Assembly (NCBI GenBank): GCA_937996625.1
Contig: CALKVA010000011.1
Span: forward strand, 1 to 64,000
Direction of reading: 5' to 3'
DNA: 64,000 nt
Origin: UBA5951 sp009936885
GTDB taxonomy: Bacteria > Pseudomonadota > Alphaproteobacteria > Puniceispirillales > Puniceispirillaceae
Shown here: piece by piece, positions 17,926-26,901 of the stretch
Numbering within the stretch: the first letter of the stretch is position 1
Layout of the letters: each line of letters begins with the position of its first letter
The notes under the pieces: generated by a model
Database searches by the model: none
What the model saw: only the letters and a program-made list of their open reading frames with translations
What the model was told of the DNA's origin: nothing
Translations under genes and position numbers: made by a program

Positions 17926-18921
17926 TTAGTTTGTATTTATTTTTGGTAGCCTAACACCAACAAGGTGGTCTCTTGATATTAGCCTTGATAAATCTGATTC
18001 GCTCCATCCTTCAGTTCCCTCCGGCTTTTCAGGCAAAATGAGATATCTCATATCTGCGTTTGAATCATGCACCTTTAAATTTTTGCCGTCCGGAATAAGA
18101 GTGCCAAATTCTGCGAGCACCTTTCTTGGCTCATGCACAACTCTAGAGCGATAACTTCTCGACTTGTACCAAGCTGGTGGCATCCCAAGTAATGTTCGAG
18201 GGTAGCAAGAGCATAAGGTGCAAACAACCATATGGTGGGTATCATCATCATGTGCAAAACAAATAATATCTGCAAATGATTCAAGATGTATTCCCATATC
18301 ATGTATAGCCGACTTAGCGTCTTTTATAAGAGCTGATTTAAAAACTGGGTCTGTCCAGGCCTTCGTGACCACCGAGATACCGCGTGCTGGGTATGTCTTG
18401 TCAAAATTATCAATTTTTCTCTGGATATCTTCCATGGAGATGATGTTTTTATCTGTTAGTATTTGAGCTGCCGCAAGCATGTCAAAATAAAATTCTGGTG
18501 GCCCTTCTCCAGATTCATCCTCCTGAAAATCCGATTGATAATGTATATGCTCTTTGCCGTCGTGGAGATGTGTAATATCTTTTGGATTAGGCAATTCCAC
18601 GATAGGTACTTCAAAATTTTTCTTAGCAATTTTCTTTGCACTCTCCAATTCTGATTTGCTGAATACTCCTCTTTGAATACAACGCTCTACTAAAGACAGC
18701 CCAACTCTCATAAAGTAATCCATTTTAAAGTAATCATCGCCAAAAGACTCAGCGGTTTTTCGCATCTCATCAAGTTTTACAAGACCGGTTTCAGGTACAC
18801 ATAACGCTAATCCGTTAGAAAATTTTTCCCAATAAGTCATGCCATGATCATGGGTGTTGATTTTACCTTCTGGCTCTCCGCCAACATCATGCGGCCCCAT
18901 TTTCAAAACATCATGTGGCAT
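17926..18921 (-). CDS. nitrile hydratase / thiocyanate hydrolase-like beta(N)-alpha fusion, copy 1
   Basis: A 331-residue fusion. Residues ~8-95 match the N-terminal half of nitrile hydratase beta (PHDVGGEP, then DHGMTYWEKFSNGLAL and the helix GLSLVERCIQRGVFS). Residues ~143-331 match a whole alpha subunit: WTDPVFKSALIKDA, the metal claw CTLCSC at 234-239, PPAWYKSRSYRSRVVHEPRK, and the C-terminal GTEGWSESDLSRLISRD. Thr in the claw is typical of cobalt enzymes. A His-rich linker (118-127, HLHDGKEHIH) joins the halves. The SH3-like beta C-terminus is missing and may come from the separate protein at 20385-20693. Cytoplasmic; it should hydrate a nitrile to an amide or hydrolyse a thiocyanate-like substrate. 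Confidence 0.88.
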   Translation of the reverse strand: MPHDVLKMGPHDVGGEPEGKINTHDHGMTYWEKFSNGLALCVPETGLVKLDEMRKTAESFGDDYFKMDYFMRVGLSLVERCIQRGVFSKSELESAKKIAKKNFEVPIVELPNPKDITHLHDGKEHIHYQSDFQEDESGEGPPEFYFDMLAAAQILTDKNIISMEDIQRKIDNFDKTYPARGISVVTKAWTDPVFKSALIKDAKSAIHDMGIHLESFADIICFAHDDDTHHMVVCTLCSCYPRTLLGMPPAWYKSRSYRSRVVHEPRKVLAEFGTLIPDGKNLKVHDSNADMRYLILPEKPEGTEGWSESDLSRLISRDHLVGVRLPKINTN

Positions 18922-19015
18922 TTCTAAATTTATCCTTAGCTTATATTATAATAATCTCATAGACTAACTATGGGTATATTTTTTATATCTGGTCAAGAAC
19001 TCGCATAGAAAATAC

Positions 19016-20359
19016 GTGATTAATATGACTCCAGAATTAAATAGTAATTTAAATAAATTGTCAGCAACGCAATTGCTTGTAATGCTTGGCGAGAAACAAA
19101 TTACTCCTGATGAAATTATAACTGATTGTTTAAGACAGATTAAATTACGAAATCCAGAAATTAACGCATGGAAATTTCTAGATGAGGATATCATAAAAAA
19201 ACAGCTAGAAGAGTTTGCTTCTTTGAAGCCTATATCAGCATTATCTGGGATTCCAATGGCTATTAAAGATAATTTTGATACCAAAGATATGCCAACGGAA
19301 TACGGGACTTCTATCTATTCAGGTTTTCAGCCAGAAACAGACTCAAAAGCTATCGAATTACTTAGAAAAGCGGGTGTTTTATTTTTGGGTAAAACAATCA
19401 CATCTGAATTTGCAGGGCCCTACCCTGGCCCTACCTTAAACCCGCATGATCTAAGCAGAACACCAGGGGTATCCTCGATGGGATCTGCCGCGAGTGTAGC
19501 TGATTTTATGGCTCCTATAGCAAATGGAACGCAAACTGGTGGTTCCATTATTAGGCCCGCATCTCTGTGCGGAATTTATGGGTATAAAGGAAGTTTTAAC
19601 CATATAACAGGAGCTGGTATAAAACACATCAAGCCATCGATAGACACAGTTGGCCATTTTGCAAGATGCATAGAAGATATTGAGCTGCTAAGACAGGTTT
19701 TGAGAAGTGATATAAACATACAAAAATTTGATGCGTTGACACTACCTCGTAAAATCGGAATATGCAAAACATCTAATTGGCACGCAGCTAGTCATGACAC
19801 CAAAAATGCAATTAATAAAACAATTGAAGCATTTGTCTCTTCCCATTGTAATATAATAGATATTACGCTTCCAAAAGAATTTGATACGATAATGGAACGT
19901 GCATTTCAAATAATCTATTCATGGGAATTAAGAAACGCTCATCGTGATGAAATTGATGCTCATTTTGATAAATTCAATCCGTGGTTTAAATGGGCCATTC
20001 AGTATTTACAAGATGTAACATTTGAAGATTATAAAGAGGCATTGCAAGAAGCTGAACAAACAAGAGCCATTCTAAAAAACATTTTTGATGAAGTTGATAT
20101 CATCATTACGCCAAGTGCAATAGGTGAGGCACCAAAAGAATTATTGGAGATACCTAAATATAGCTTTAATCATCTATGGACGCTGATGTATGTGCCATGT
20201 GTAAACCTTCCTTTTTACCTTGGAACCAATGGTCTTCCGGTTGGAATACAAGTCATCGGCGCGCAAAACACGGATGCGCAGCTTTTAGGTTACTGCAAAG
20301 CCATTGAAAATCGAATGATTAATTATTTTGGGACAAACCAAGTGAGTGTTTTAACTTAA
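19016..20359 (+). CDS. amidase-signature family amidase
   Basis: A 447-residue amidase-signature enzyme. The Ser-cisSer-Lys triad is readable: Lys84 in MAIKDNFDT, cis-Ser in TPGVSSMGSAAS (~153-154) and nucleophile Ser177 in GTQTGGSIIRPAS. It would hydrolyse an amide to acid plus ammonia. Lying between the two nitrile hydratase-like fusion genes, it is the natural second step of a nitrile to amide to acid route (inference). The frame starts with GTG at 19016; ATG at 19025 is an equally possible start. It is divergent from fusion copy 1. Confidence 0.9.
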   Translation: MINMTPELNSNLNKLSATQLLVMLGEKQITPDEIITDCLRQIKLRNPEINAWKFLDEDIIKKQLEEFASLKPISALSGIPMAIKDNFDTKDMPTEYGTSIYSGFQPETDSKAIELLRKAGVLFLGKTITSEFAGPYPGPTLNPHDLSRTPGVSSMGSAASVADFMAPIANGTQTGGSIIRPASLCGIYGYKGSFNHITGAGIKHIKPSIDTVGHFARCIEDIELLRQVLRSDINIQKFDALTLPRKIGICKTSNWHAASHDTKNAINKTIEAFVSSHCNIIDITLPKEFDTIMERAFQIIYSWELRNAHRDEIDAHFDKFNPWFKWAIQYLQDVTFEDYKEALQEAEQTRAILKNIFDEVDIIITPSAIGEAPKELLEIPKYSFNHLWTLMYVPCVNLPFYLGTNGLPVGIQVIGAQNTDAQLLGYCKAIENRMINYFGTNQVSVLT

Positions 20360-20384
20360 AAAAAGCAGCTATAGCGCTTTAGAA

Positions 20385-20693
20385 TTAGGAACGCTCAATC
20401 CAGTGCTCAAAAATTTCAATCTCAAGCGTATCTGTTTTAGGGCCTTTATAATTATCCCAAACATCATGCTGGTTGAATACGCATCTGTATAACGGGATAA
20501 TATCTGCATCCTTTGTATTCTCTGCTAATTGTTCCGGATTTCGAAAATTACCACAATAACGCTCTATACGACCTGCCTTGCCTCTAATATAGGCTGGTGT
20601 TCTACAATGGCCTTGCGATCCTCGTTTTGAAATAATAATTTCCTCATCCAGCCCAAATTTGGGCTTTGGATTAGTTAATCCACTATATGACAT
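20385..20693 (-). CDS. nitrile hydratase beta C-terminal SH3-like subunit
   Basis: A 102-residue protein corresponding to the C-terminal SH3-like domain of nitrile hydratase beta (in thiocyanate hydrolase this half is a separate subunit). Recognisable parts are KPKFGLDEEIII, GHCRTPAYIRGKAGRIERY and the C-terminal LEIEIFEHWIE. It overlaps the end of fusion copy 2 by 11 nt, so the two are translationally coupled. It probably completes the beta half of the fusion proteins. An alternative is a metallochaperone/activator role, since activators of these enzymes are beta-like. Confidence 0.88.
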   Translation of the reverse strand: MSYSGLTNPKPKFGLDEEIIISKRGSQGHCRTPAYIRGKAGRIERYCGNFRNPEQLAENTKDADIIPLYRCVFNQHDVWDNYKGPKTDTLEIEIFEHWIERS

Positions 20694-21675
20694 TATCTGG
20701 AACCCCTACCCCAACTAAATGATCACGAGAAATAAGATTTGACAACTCTTCCTCACTCCAACCTTCAGTCCCCGCTGGTCTTTGCGGCAAGATAAGATAT
20801 CTCATATCCGCGTTTGAGTCATGTACCTTCACTTCCCTACTTGCCGGAATAATAATACCAAACTCTTCTAACACAGCTCTTGGCTCATGCACTACCCGCG
20901 ATCTATAGCTTCGCGATTTATACCAGCTTGGCGGCATTCCAAGCAGTGTTCTTGGATAACAGGAACATAAAGTACATACTACCATGTGATGGGTTTCTTC
21001 AGATTGCGCAAAACAAATTATATCTGCAAATGATTCAAGATCAATGCCCATATCTTTAATAGCAGATTTTGCATCACTTAATAAATGCTCCCGAAAATCT
21101 GCATCAACCCAAGCTTTTGTTACAACAGAAATTCCCCTGAAAGGAAATACAGAATCGAATTTTTCAATTCTAGACTGAATGTCGCCTTGGGATATAATTT
21201 TTTTGTTTTTTAAAATGGCTGCTGTTGCCAACATATCAAAATAAAAATCAGGCGGCCCTTCGCCAAATTCATCTTCCTGAAAATCTGCCCCTTCATGAGT
21301 ATGCGCTTCGCCATCATGCAAATGAACAAGCTCTTTTGGATTTGGCAAATCGATAATGGGAACCTTAAAATTCTTTTTCTGATTATCTAATTCTAGTTGA
21401 AACTCTTTCTCTGAGAATAGTGATTTTTTTTTGCATAATGCTACCAAGGCAAGACCATTACGCTGGAAATATTCCATCTCAAAATAAGCCTCGCCAAACC
21501 CTTCGGCGACAAGCCTAAGCTCATCTAATTTTACAATGCCTGTTGAAGAAACAGCCATTCTAAGACCGTTGGAAAATTTTTCCCAGTAAGTCATGCCATG
21601 GTCATGGGTATCAATGGTTTGGGAGCTTTCACCACCCACATCATGAGGGCCCATTTTTAGAGAATCATGCGGCAT
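20683..21675 (-). CDS. nitrile hydratase / thiocyanate hydrolase-like beta(N)-alpha fusion, copy 2
   Basis: A 330-residue paralogue of the protein at 17926-18921. I take the start as the ATG at 21675 because the sequence then aligns from MPHDSLKMGPHDVGG with copy 1; the frame is open to 21768. It has the same order: beta N-terminal half, His-containing acidic linker (VHLHDGEAHTHEGADFQED), alpha half with the CTLCSC metal claw and PPSWYKSRSYRSRVVHEPRA. It is followed by the SH3-like beta C-terminal gene with an 11-nt overlap, which makes this the complete operon copy. Confidence 0.88.
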   Translation of the reverse strand: MPHDSLKMGPHDVGGESSQTIDTHDHGMTYWEKFSNGLRMAVSSTGIVKLDELRLVAEGFGEAYFEMEYFQRNGLALVALCKKKSLFSEKEFQLELDNQKKNFKVPIIDLPNPKELVHLHDGEAHTHEGADFQEDEFGEGPPDFYFDMLATAAILKNKKIISQGDIQSRIEKFDSVFPFRGISVVTKAWVDADFREHLLSDAKSAIKDMGIDLESFADIICFAQSEETHHMVVCTLCSCYPRTLLGMPPSWYKSRSYRSRVVHEPRAVLEEFGIIIPASREVKVHDSNADMRYLILPQRPAGTEGWSEEELSNLISRDHLVGVGVPDNVI

Positions 21676-21973
21676 TTTTGGCTCAAATCTAATAAGTGAA
21701 CGATTATAATCTACCTGATTAGTAGAATATATATTTAAAAACAGGTCAAGCTCACATGATGTAGACACTCCGAACTATTTTTGTCCTTGCGTTATTTTGG
21801 GTGTTTTTTTGAGTGTCGTGTCGGTAGCCTATTTTACACTGCAAATTTTAATCATAATTTTAGAAACGAAATTCAAAATTAGGATGATAATTGCTACATG
21901 TTAAGCTAAACTGATATAATACCGAAACCAAATGATTCTAGTAAGCAGTTTTAATAAAGCTGAGGATAATAAC

Positions 21974-22867
21974 ATGCCCTTTATTACCACAAATGATAAT
22001 GTAAAACTCTATTATGAAGAAGCAGGTTGCGGCACTCCTATCATTCTTGCACATGAATTTGGCGGAGATATTAGAAGCTGGGATCTTCAATTCAGACATT
22101 TTGCACGGAACTATCGTGTTATTGGCTTTAACGCAAGGGGATATCCGCCATCTGATGTGCCGGGGGATGAAAATCATTACGGCCAGCACAGAGCCACCAG
22201 AGATATTCTTGACCTTTTAGACGCTCTTGATATTAAAAAAGCGCATATTGTTGGGTTATCAATGGGAGGATTTGCGACATTACATTTTGGATTTAATTAT
22301 CCAGACCGCGCTATGTCTCTTACAGTGGCGGGTGCTGGATATGGCGCGCACCCTGACGTTCATAAACAATTCTCTGAAGAAACAAAGCAAGTTGCGAGTA
22401 GAATTGAAGCAGATACCATGAAAAAATTTGGCGAGATTTATGCAACCGGTCCAACGCGGGTGCAATTCGCCAATAAGGACCCTCATGGCTGGGCATTATT
22501 TGCAAACCAGTTAACAGATCATTCAACTGTTGGTTCGGCCAACACCATGCGTTCGGTACAGGGGAAAAGACCCTCCTTATATGATTTTGCAGAAGAAATG
22601 CAAAAACTAACGATTCCTACATTTATTATGAACGGTGATGAGGATGATCCGTGTCTTGATGTTGCTCTTTTTATGAAACGCAATATACACTCTTCTGCTC
22701 TTGTTCTTCTTCCGAGATCTGGTCATCTAATAAATCTTGAAGAGCCTGCGCTTTTTAACCAGCTGTTAGGAGATTTTTTGGCCAGAGTGGATGCCGGCAG
22801 ATGGGAGATGCGAGATGGGCGTTCAATCACCTCAAACATTCTTTGGACGCCTGACGATAAAAACTAG
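21974..22867 (+). CDS. alpha/beta-fold hydrolase
   Basis: About 297 residues. I place the start at 21974 where GAGGA lies 8 nt upstream; the frame opens at 21932. The domain shows the oxyanion region LAHEFGGDIRSW, nucleophile elbow VGLSMGGFAT (GLSMG), an acid near MNGDEDDPC and the catalytic His in RSGHLINLEEP. It resembles 3-oxoadipate enol-lactonase and haloperoxidase-type hydrolases; the substrate is unknown. Divergent from fusion copy 2 across about 300 nt, so it may share regulation with that operon. Confidence 0.87.
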   Translation: MPFITTNDNVKLYYEEAGCGTPIILAHEFGGDIRSWDLQFRHFARNYRVIGFNARGYPPSDVPGDENHYGQHRATRDILDLLDALDIKKAHIVGLSMGGFATLHFGFNYPDRAMSLTVAGAGYGAHPDVHKQFSEETKQVASRIEADTMKKFGEIYATGPTRVQFANKDPHGWALFANQLTDHSTVGSANTMRSVQGKRPSLYDFAEEMQKLTIPTFIMNGDEDDPCLDVALFMKRNIHSSALVLLPRSGHLINLEEPALFNQLLGDFLARVDAGRWEMRDGRSITSNILWTPDDKN

Positions 22868-22877
22868 ATTGGATGCG

Positions 22878-22897
22878 ACGGTAGAATCCGTTTTTTC
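22878..22897 (+). terminator. weak rho-independent terminator
   Basis: A short hairpin ACGG-tagaat-CCGT followed by a T run, 11 nt after the alpha/beta hydrolase stop. The stem is only 4 bp, so termination would be weak. Confidence 0.35.
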
Positions 22898-23142
22898 AAG
22901 ATAATAAATATCGATGATTGAGTATAAATAAATATTTTTAAGCGAGATTATCGCGCCCTTAATTATTCAGATTAATTGTATTTTATAGATCTTCTATAAA
23001 AATATTAATGATTGTAAATTCTATCCAAAAAAACTCAAATAAAGTGAGGCAACCTCTAATAAATCAATCTTAACCTTAATTTAAATTTCTTTTGGTTTTG
23101 AGCAACTAACTTTACTTGCTTGATATTTGATTTGATTAGGTC

Positions 23143-23157
23143 ATACTCAATGAGTAT
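23143..23157. promoter_or_regulatory. candidate operator, perfect 7-1-7 palindrome
   Basis: The 15-nt palindrome ATACTCA-A-TGAGTAT lies 52 nt upstream of the GntR start. Its size and position suit autoregulation by a dimeric GntR/FadR-type repressor. It is the only perfect palindrome I noticed in that upstream region; binding is inferred, not shown. Confidence 0.4.
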
Positions 23158-23209
23158 ATAGTCGTTTAGAGCATATGAATCTTGTAAAAACAAAATAGAA
23201 TTAAATACC

Positions 23210-23851
23210 ATGGAAACAGCAGTAAAAAAGCAAAGAGGTACCTTATCAGGGCAAGTAAGGCATTACATTCTAACAAAAATTCTTAACGGTGATTTCGAGC
23301 CGGGTGAACGCTTGATAGAAATGAAAATTGCACGGCAAATGCAAACAAGTCAGGCTCCTGTCAGAGAGGCGATAAGAGAGCTAGAATCAACAGGCTTGTT
23401 AGAAACATTACCCAATCGCGGCTCTAGAATACGCAAAATAAGTAATCAAGAATTATCGGATATTTATGATGTTCGTGCCCAGCTTGAAGGGTATGCTGCA
23501 GAAGTGATTTGTCAAAATCAGGTTGAAACAACAGATCAGCTAGAAGATGCGGTTGAGAGAATGTTAGCTGCTGCAGCAAAAGAAAATATGATGTTATTTG
23601 CGTCTATTAATCATGAATTTCATTCTATCATTATTAAAAATGCAGGTAATGAGATATTGCTTAAAACATGGCAAACACTTCATATACAGATCAAAACATT
23701 TCTTATCGTAAACAGGCTTGAAAAAAATCTAGTTGAAATGGCAAATTCGCATTACAAAATTATAGATGCGTTTAAAAAGTTTGATGCCGAGCAAGCTAGA
23801 TTTGAAGTAATTAGTCATATTTATAAAAATCGCCCTGATATCGTCGAATAA
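23210..23851 (+). CDS. GntR-family transcriptional regulator, FCD (FadR) subfamily
   Basis: A 213-residue regulator. The N-terminal GntR winged helix spans about residues 12-78 (GDFEPGERLIEMKIARQM, APVREAIRELESTGL, PNRGSRIRKIS). The C-terminal all-helical FCD effector domain spans about 85-205, with likely metal/effector His residues in INHEFHSIIIKN and NSHYKIIDAF. FCD proteins usually sense carboxylates. A palindromic site lies just upstream. It plausibly controls the adjacent hydrolase or nitrile cluster, or itself. Confidence 0.9.
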   Translation: METAVKKQRGTLSGQVRHYILTKILNGDFEPGERLIEMKIARQMQTSQAPVREAIRELESTGLLETLPNRGSRIRKISNQELSDIYDVRAQLEGYAAEVICQNQVETTDQLEDAVERMLAAAAKENMMLFASINHEFHSIIIKNAGNEILLKTWQTLHIQIKTFLIVNRLEKNLVEMANSHYKIIDAFKKFDAEQARFEVISHIYKNRPDIVE

Positions 23852-23863
23852 ATATTATTCGAC
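23843..23863. terminator. hairpin at the end of the GntR gene
   Basis: A 9-bp perfect inverted repeat (GTCGAATAA / TTATTCGAC) with a 3-nt loop includes the GntR stop codon. The stem is AT-rich and only a short T run follows, so it may be a weak terminator for the convergent GntR and acyl-CoA ligase genes. Confidence 0.4.
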
Positions 23864-23894
23864 TTTCAGATATTTTAGTACTTAAGTTAATAAC

Positions 23895-25676
23895 TTACTT
23901 ATACAGTTTATCTATATGATTTTTATATTTTTTTAAAATTTCATTCCGCCTTACTTTTAAAGTAGGCGTAAGCATTTTATTAGCCACGGTAAACGCATCA
24001 CTGGCCATAATAAACTTCCTAATTTTCTCTGACTGAGAGAGCGAATTGTTAATTCTTTTAACAATTTCCTCTAGCTTTGATCGTTGTTCATTTGGCGATT
24101 GGTTCTCACTTAGAAATGACTCAGACGGTGATATAATAGAACAGAGCCACGGTCTTTTATCTCCAAAAACAACAGCAGCTTCTATTTCTGGCTCAAAGCA
24201 CAGAATGGATTCTACCCTAGATGGAGAGATATTATCGCCTCCAGAATTTACAATGATATCCTTCACCCTGCCCGTAATTTCGATATATCCATCTGCATGA
24301 ATATGCGCGATATCACCTGTATGTAGCCAGCCATCTATTAAGGTTTGAGCGGTTGCCTTCTCATTCCTCCAATAGCCCTGCATCAAACAATCTCCCTTAA
24401 CAAGCAATTCAAATTTATCAGATAGCTTAACTTCTACGCCCTCTACTGCAGGACCAACTGTTTCAATTCTAATGCGCTTTGGTCTATTTGCAGAAATCAA
24501 GGGGGAGGCTTCTGTTTGTCCATAACCTTGCAATATTTGAACACCAAGACTTAGAAAGAATCGTCCAATATCAGGATTTAACGCAGCCCCTCCTGACACG
24601 AAATATTTTAATCTTCCGCCCAATCTATTTTTCACCTTTCTGCGCACAAGCAAAGTTAAAACTGGGTCAATAGCTCTATCCATTATTGAAATATGTTGAT
24701 TTAAAATTTTTGCTGTCCCAATAGAAACTGCTTTATCAAATAAAGTTTTTGTGATGCCCCCTTTAGCCATAATGCCAGAATTAATTCGGTTAAATAAAAC
24801 CTCATATAATCTTGGCACTGCCGTCATTATAGTTGGTTTAACCTCTTGTAAATCTTGCGCAAACCTCTCAGTACTATTACAAAACCAAACATTTGCGCCC
24901 ATTGATAATGGGAGATGGAGACCTGCTGTATGCTCATAGGCATGGGATAAAGGAAGCAAGGATAAAAATCGCGCTTTATCGTCTGCTTTTCCTTCTGCAA
25001 GTAAATCTGCCGCTGCTGAAATATTTGCTTGAATAGATTTATGGGTAAGCATTACTCCTTTGGGGGTACCACCTGTGCCAGATGTATAAATTATACAGCA
25101 GACATTCTCAGCAGCAATTTTTTCAACAGAAGAAATAAACTCACTATCCAATTGATGAGGTGCTATATGCTGGTTGGCCAAATGAGGGATAGTAGTAATT
25201 TCCTGCCAATCATAGCACTCAAAACGTACTTTTGTCTTTTGTGGTGGGCGCTTATCAAAATAAATTATGGCTTCTACAGCACCTGTTTTTATCGCAGCCT
25301 TTTCTAGGCTGTCTGCTAAATGTCCAGATGAGGTAAAAATAAAGCGGGTGTGGCTATGCTCCATTAAAAACGCATAATCTGACTGGGTAAGCGTTGTGTA
25401 GGCCGGCACCGCAACAGCGCCAACCGACATAATAGCTAAATTCGCAATTGCCCATTCTGACCGGTTCTCAGAACATATCATAACCTTGTCATCTGGCTGT
25501 ATGCCAATGGAAGTTAGGAATTTTGCGATATCCTGTGTTTTTCGAGCTACTTCTTGCCAGCTTTGACCCATCCAGCCATCAGATTTCTTATCAAAGAATA
25601 ACGAGCTGGTAGGCGCTATTTCCATATTTTTGAACAGCGTAGATGGAAGATTATTGGCTTGCTGAAAAAACATCAT
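23895..25676 (-). CDS. long-chain fatty acid-CoA ligase (AMP-forming)
   Basis: A 593-residue ANL-superfamily enzyme. The P-loop-like motif is IIYTSGTGGTPKGVMLTHK, the A5 motif is GYGQTEASPLIS, A7 is LHTGDIAHIHADGYIEITGR and the A8 hinge is GRVKDIIVNSGGDNISPSRVE. Size and motifs match the FadD15-like long-chain acyl-CoA synthetases, peripheral to the inner membrane. It activates fatty acids with ATP and CoA. Convergent with the GntR gene; monocistronic as far as visible. Confidence 0.92.
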   Translation of the reverse strand: MMFFQQANNLPSTLFKNMEIAPTSSLFFDKKSDGWMGQSWQEVARKTQDIAKFLTSIGIQPDDKVMICSENRSEWAIANLAIMSVGAVAVPAYTTLTQSDYAFLMEHSHTRFIFTSSGHLADSLEKAAIKTGAVEAIIYFDKRPPQKTKVRFECYDWQEITTIPHLANQHIAPHQLDSEFISSVEKIAAENVCCIIYTSGTGGTPKGVMLTHKSIQANISAAADLLAEGKADDKARFLSLLPLSHAYEHTAGLHLPLSMGANVWFCNSTERFAQDLQEVKPTIMTAVPRLYEVLFNRINSGIMAKGGITKTLFDKAVSIGTAKILNQHISIMDRAIDPVLTLLVRRKVKNRLGGRLKYFVSGGAALNPDIGRFFLSLGVQILQGYGQTEASPLISANRPKRIRIETVGPAVEGVEVKLSDKFELLVKGDCLMQGYWRNEKATAQTLIDGWLHTGDIAHIHADGYIEITGRVKDIIVNSGGDNISPSRVESILCFEPEIEAAVVFGDKRPWLCSIISPSESFLSENQSPNEQRSKLEEIVKRINNSLSQSEKIRKFIMASDAFTVANKMLTPTLKVRRNEILKKYKNHIDKLYK

Positions 25677-25899
25677 ACCCTCTTACTGAAATAAGCTGAA
25701 ATATTAAAAAACCTCAGTAATTAGTATAGAGAATTTTCACAATACCATGCAAGCATTAGAAGGCCCGTTCTAAAGTATTCGTGTTATTTATAAATCTTTT
25801 CTAGAACAGACGATTTTTTAACATCATCGTTTCTTTTCTTTATATAAGATACATACTAAACTACCATTAGGAAAATGCGAACTTAGGATGATTGAAAAT

Positions 25900-26895
25900 A
25901 TGGCCGCACAAAGCTTTCTGGATTTAGTGGGCAATACGCCCTTAATTAAACTACGTGCCGCATCAAAGTTAACAGGGTGTGAGATTTATGGCAAAGCTGA
26001 ATTTTCAAACCCTGGTGGTTCTGTAAAAGATAGAGCGGCAAAAGCTATTATTGAGGCGGCAGAGGCAAGTGGAAGTTTGCGCAAAGGCGGCACCATTATC
26101 GAAGGCACTGCCGGTAATACTGGAATAAGCCTTTCTCTTGCTGGGAACTCGCGCGGTTATAAGACAATCATTGTAATGCCTGAGACACAAAGTCAGGAAA
26201 AAAAAGAAGCATTGCGTATTGCAAAGGCTGACCTAAGACTTGTGCCTGCCCTGCCCTACCGAGATTCTGGAAATTATATTCGGGTATCTCAAACCATGGC
26301 AGAAGAAATGCAACAAGAACCCAATGCGAATGTTATTTGGGCCAATCAATTTGATAATGTTGCGAATCGGGACGGGCATTTCTCATCTACTGGGCCAGAA
26401 ATATGGGAGCAAACAGATGGTGGCGTGGACGGATTTATTTGCGCTGTTGGCTCTGGTGGCACGCTTGCAGGTGTTGGCGCTTATCTTAAATCCCGAAATG
26501 ATAAAATTTCAATTGGATTAGCGGATCCAAATGGCAGTGCATTATTTAATTACTACGAGAATGGCGAATTTAAAGCAGAAGGCAACTCTATATCAGAGGG
26601 AATAGGGCAAGGACGTATTACAGCCAATCTAGAAGATTTCAAGCCTGATTATTCTTTCCGAATATCAGATGAGGTTGCAATGCCTCTTTTATTTGATCTT
26701 ATGTCGGAGGAAGGCCTGTATTTAGGCGGGTCAAGCGCCATTAATGTGGCAGGGGCAATTGAACTTGCAAAGAAACTAGGCAAAGGGCATAAAATCGTAA
26801 CTATTTTGTGCGATTCTGGACAGCGTTATCAATCAAAGGTGTGGAATCCAGAATTCTTAAAATCAAAGAATCTTCCTACGCCTTCATGGATGTAA
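25900..26895 (+). CDS. cysK: cysteine synthase (O-acetylserine sulfhydrylase family)
   Basis: A PLP-dependent beta-family enzyme of about 331 residues. The PLP lysine is in GGSVKDRAAK, the substrate loop is EGTAGNTGISLS and the phosphate-binding loop is GSGGTLAGVG. I prefer the ATG at 25900 because AGGA lies 11 nt upstream, whereas the upstream in-frame ATG at 25888 overlaps that AGGA. It makes cysteine from O-acetylserine and sulfide, or a related beta-replacement. It is followed 6 nt later by sseA, forming a sulfur-metabolism pair. Confidence 0.9.
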   Translation: MAAQSFLDLVGNTPLIKLRAASKLTGCEIYGKAEFSNPGGSVKDRAAKAIIEAAEASGSLRKGGTIIEGTAGNTGISLSLAGNSRGYKTIIVMPETQSQEKKEALRIAKADLRLVPALPYRDSGNYIRVSQTMAEEMQQEPNANVIWANQFDNVANRDGHFSSTGPEIWEQTDGGVDGFICAVGSGGTLAGVGAYLKSRNDKISIGLADPNGSALFNYYENGEFKAEGNSISEGIGQGRITANLEDFKPDYSFRISDEVAMPLLFDLMSEEGLYLGGSSAINVAGAIELAKKLGKGHKIVTILCDSGQRYQSKVWNPEFLKSKNLPTPSWM

Positions 26896-26901
26896 AAAAT
26901 A

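Larger units (their letters stand above)
22868..23209. other. intergenic region upstream of the GntR regulator
   Basis: AT-rich. Apart from the weak hairpin at its left end and the palindrome at 23143-23157 I see no gene or RNA. Confidence 0.4.
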
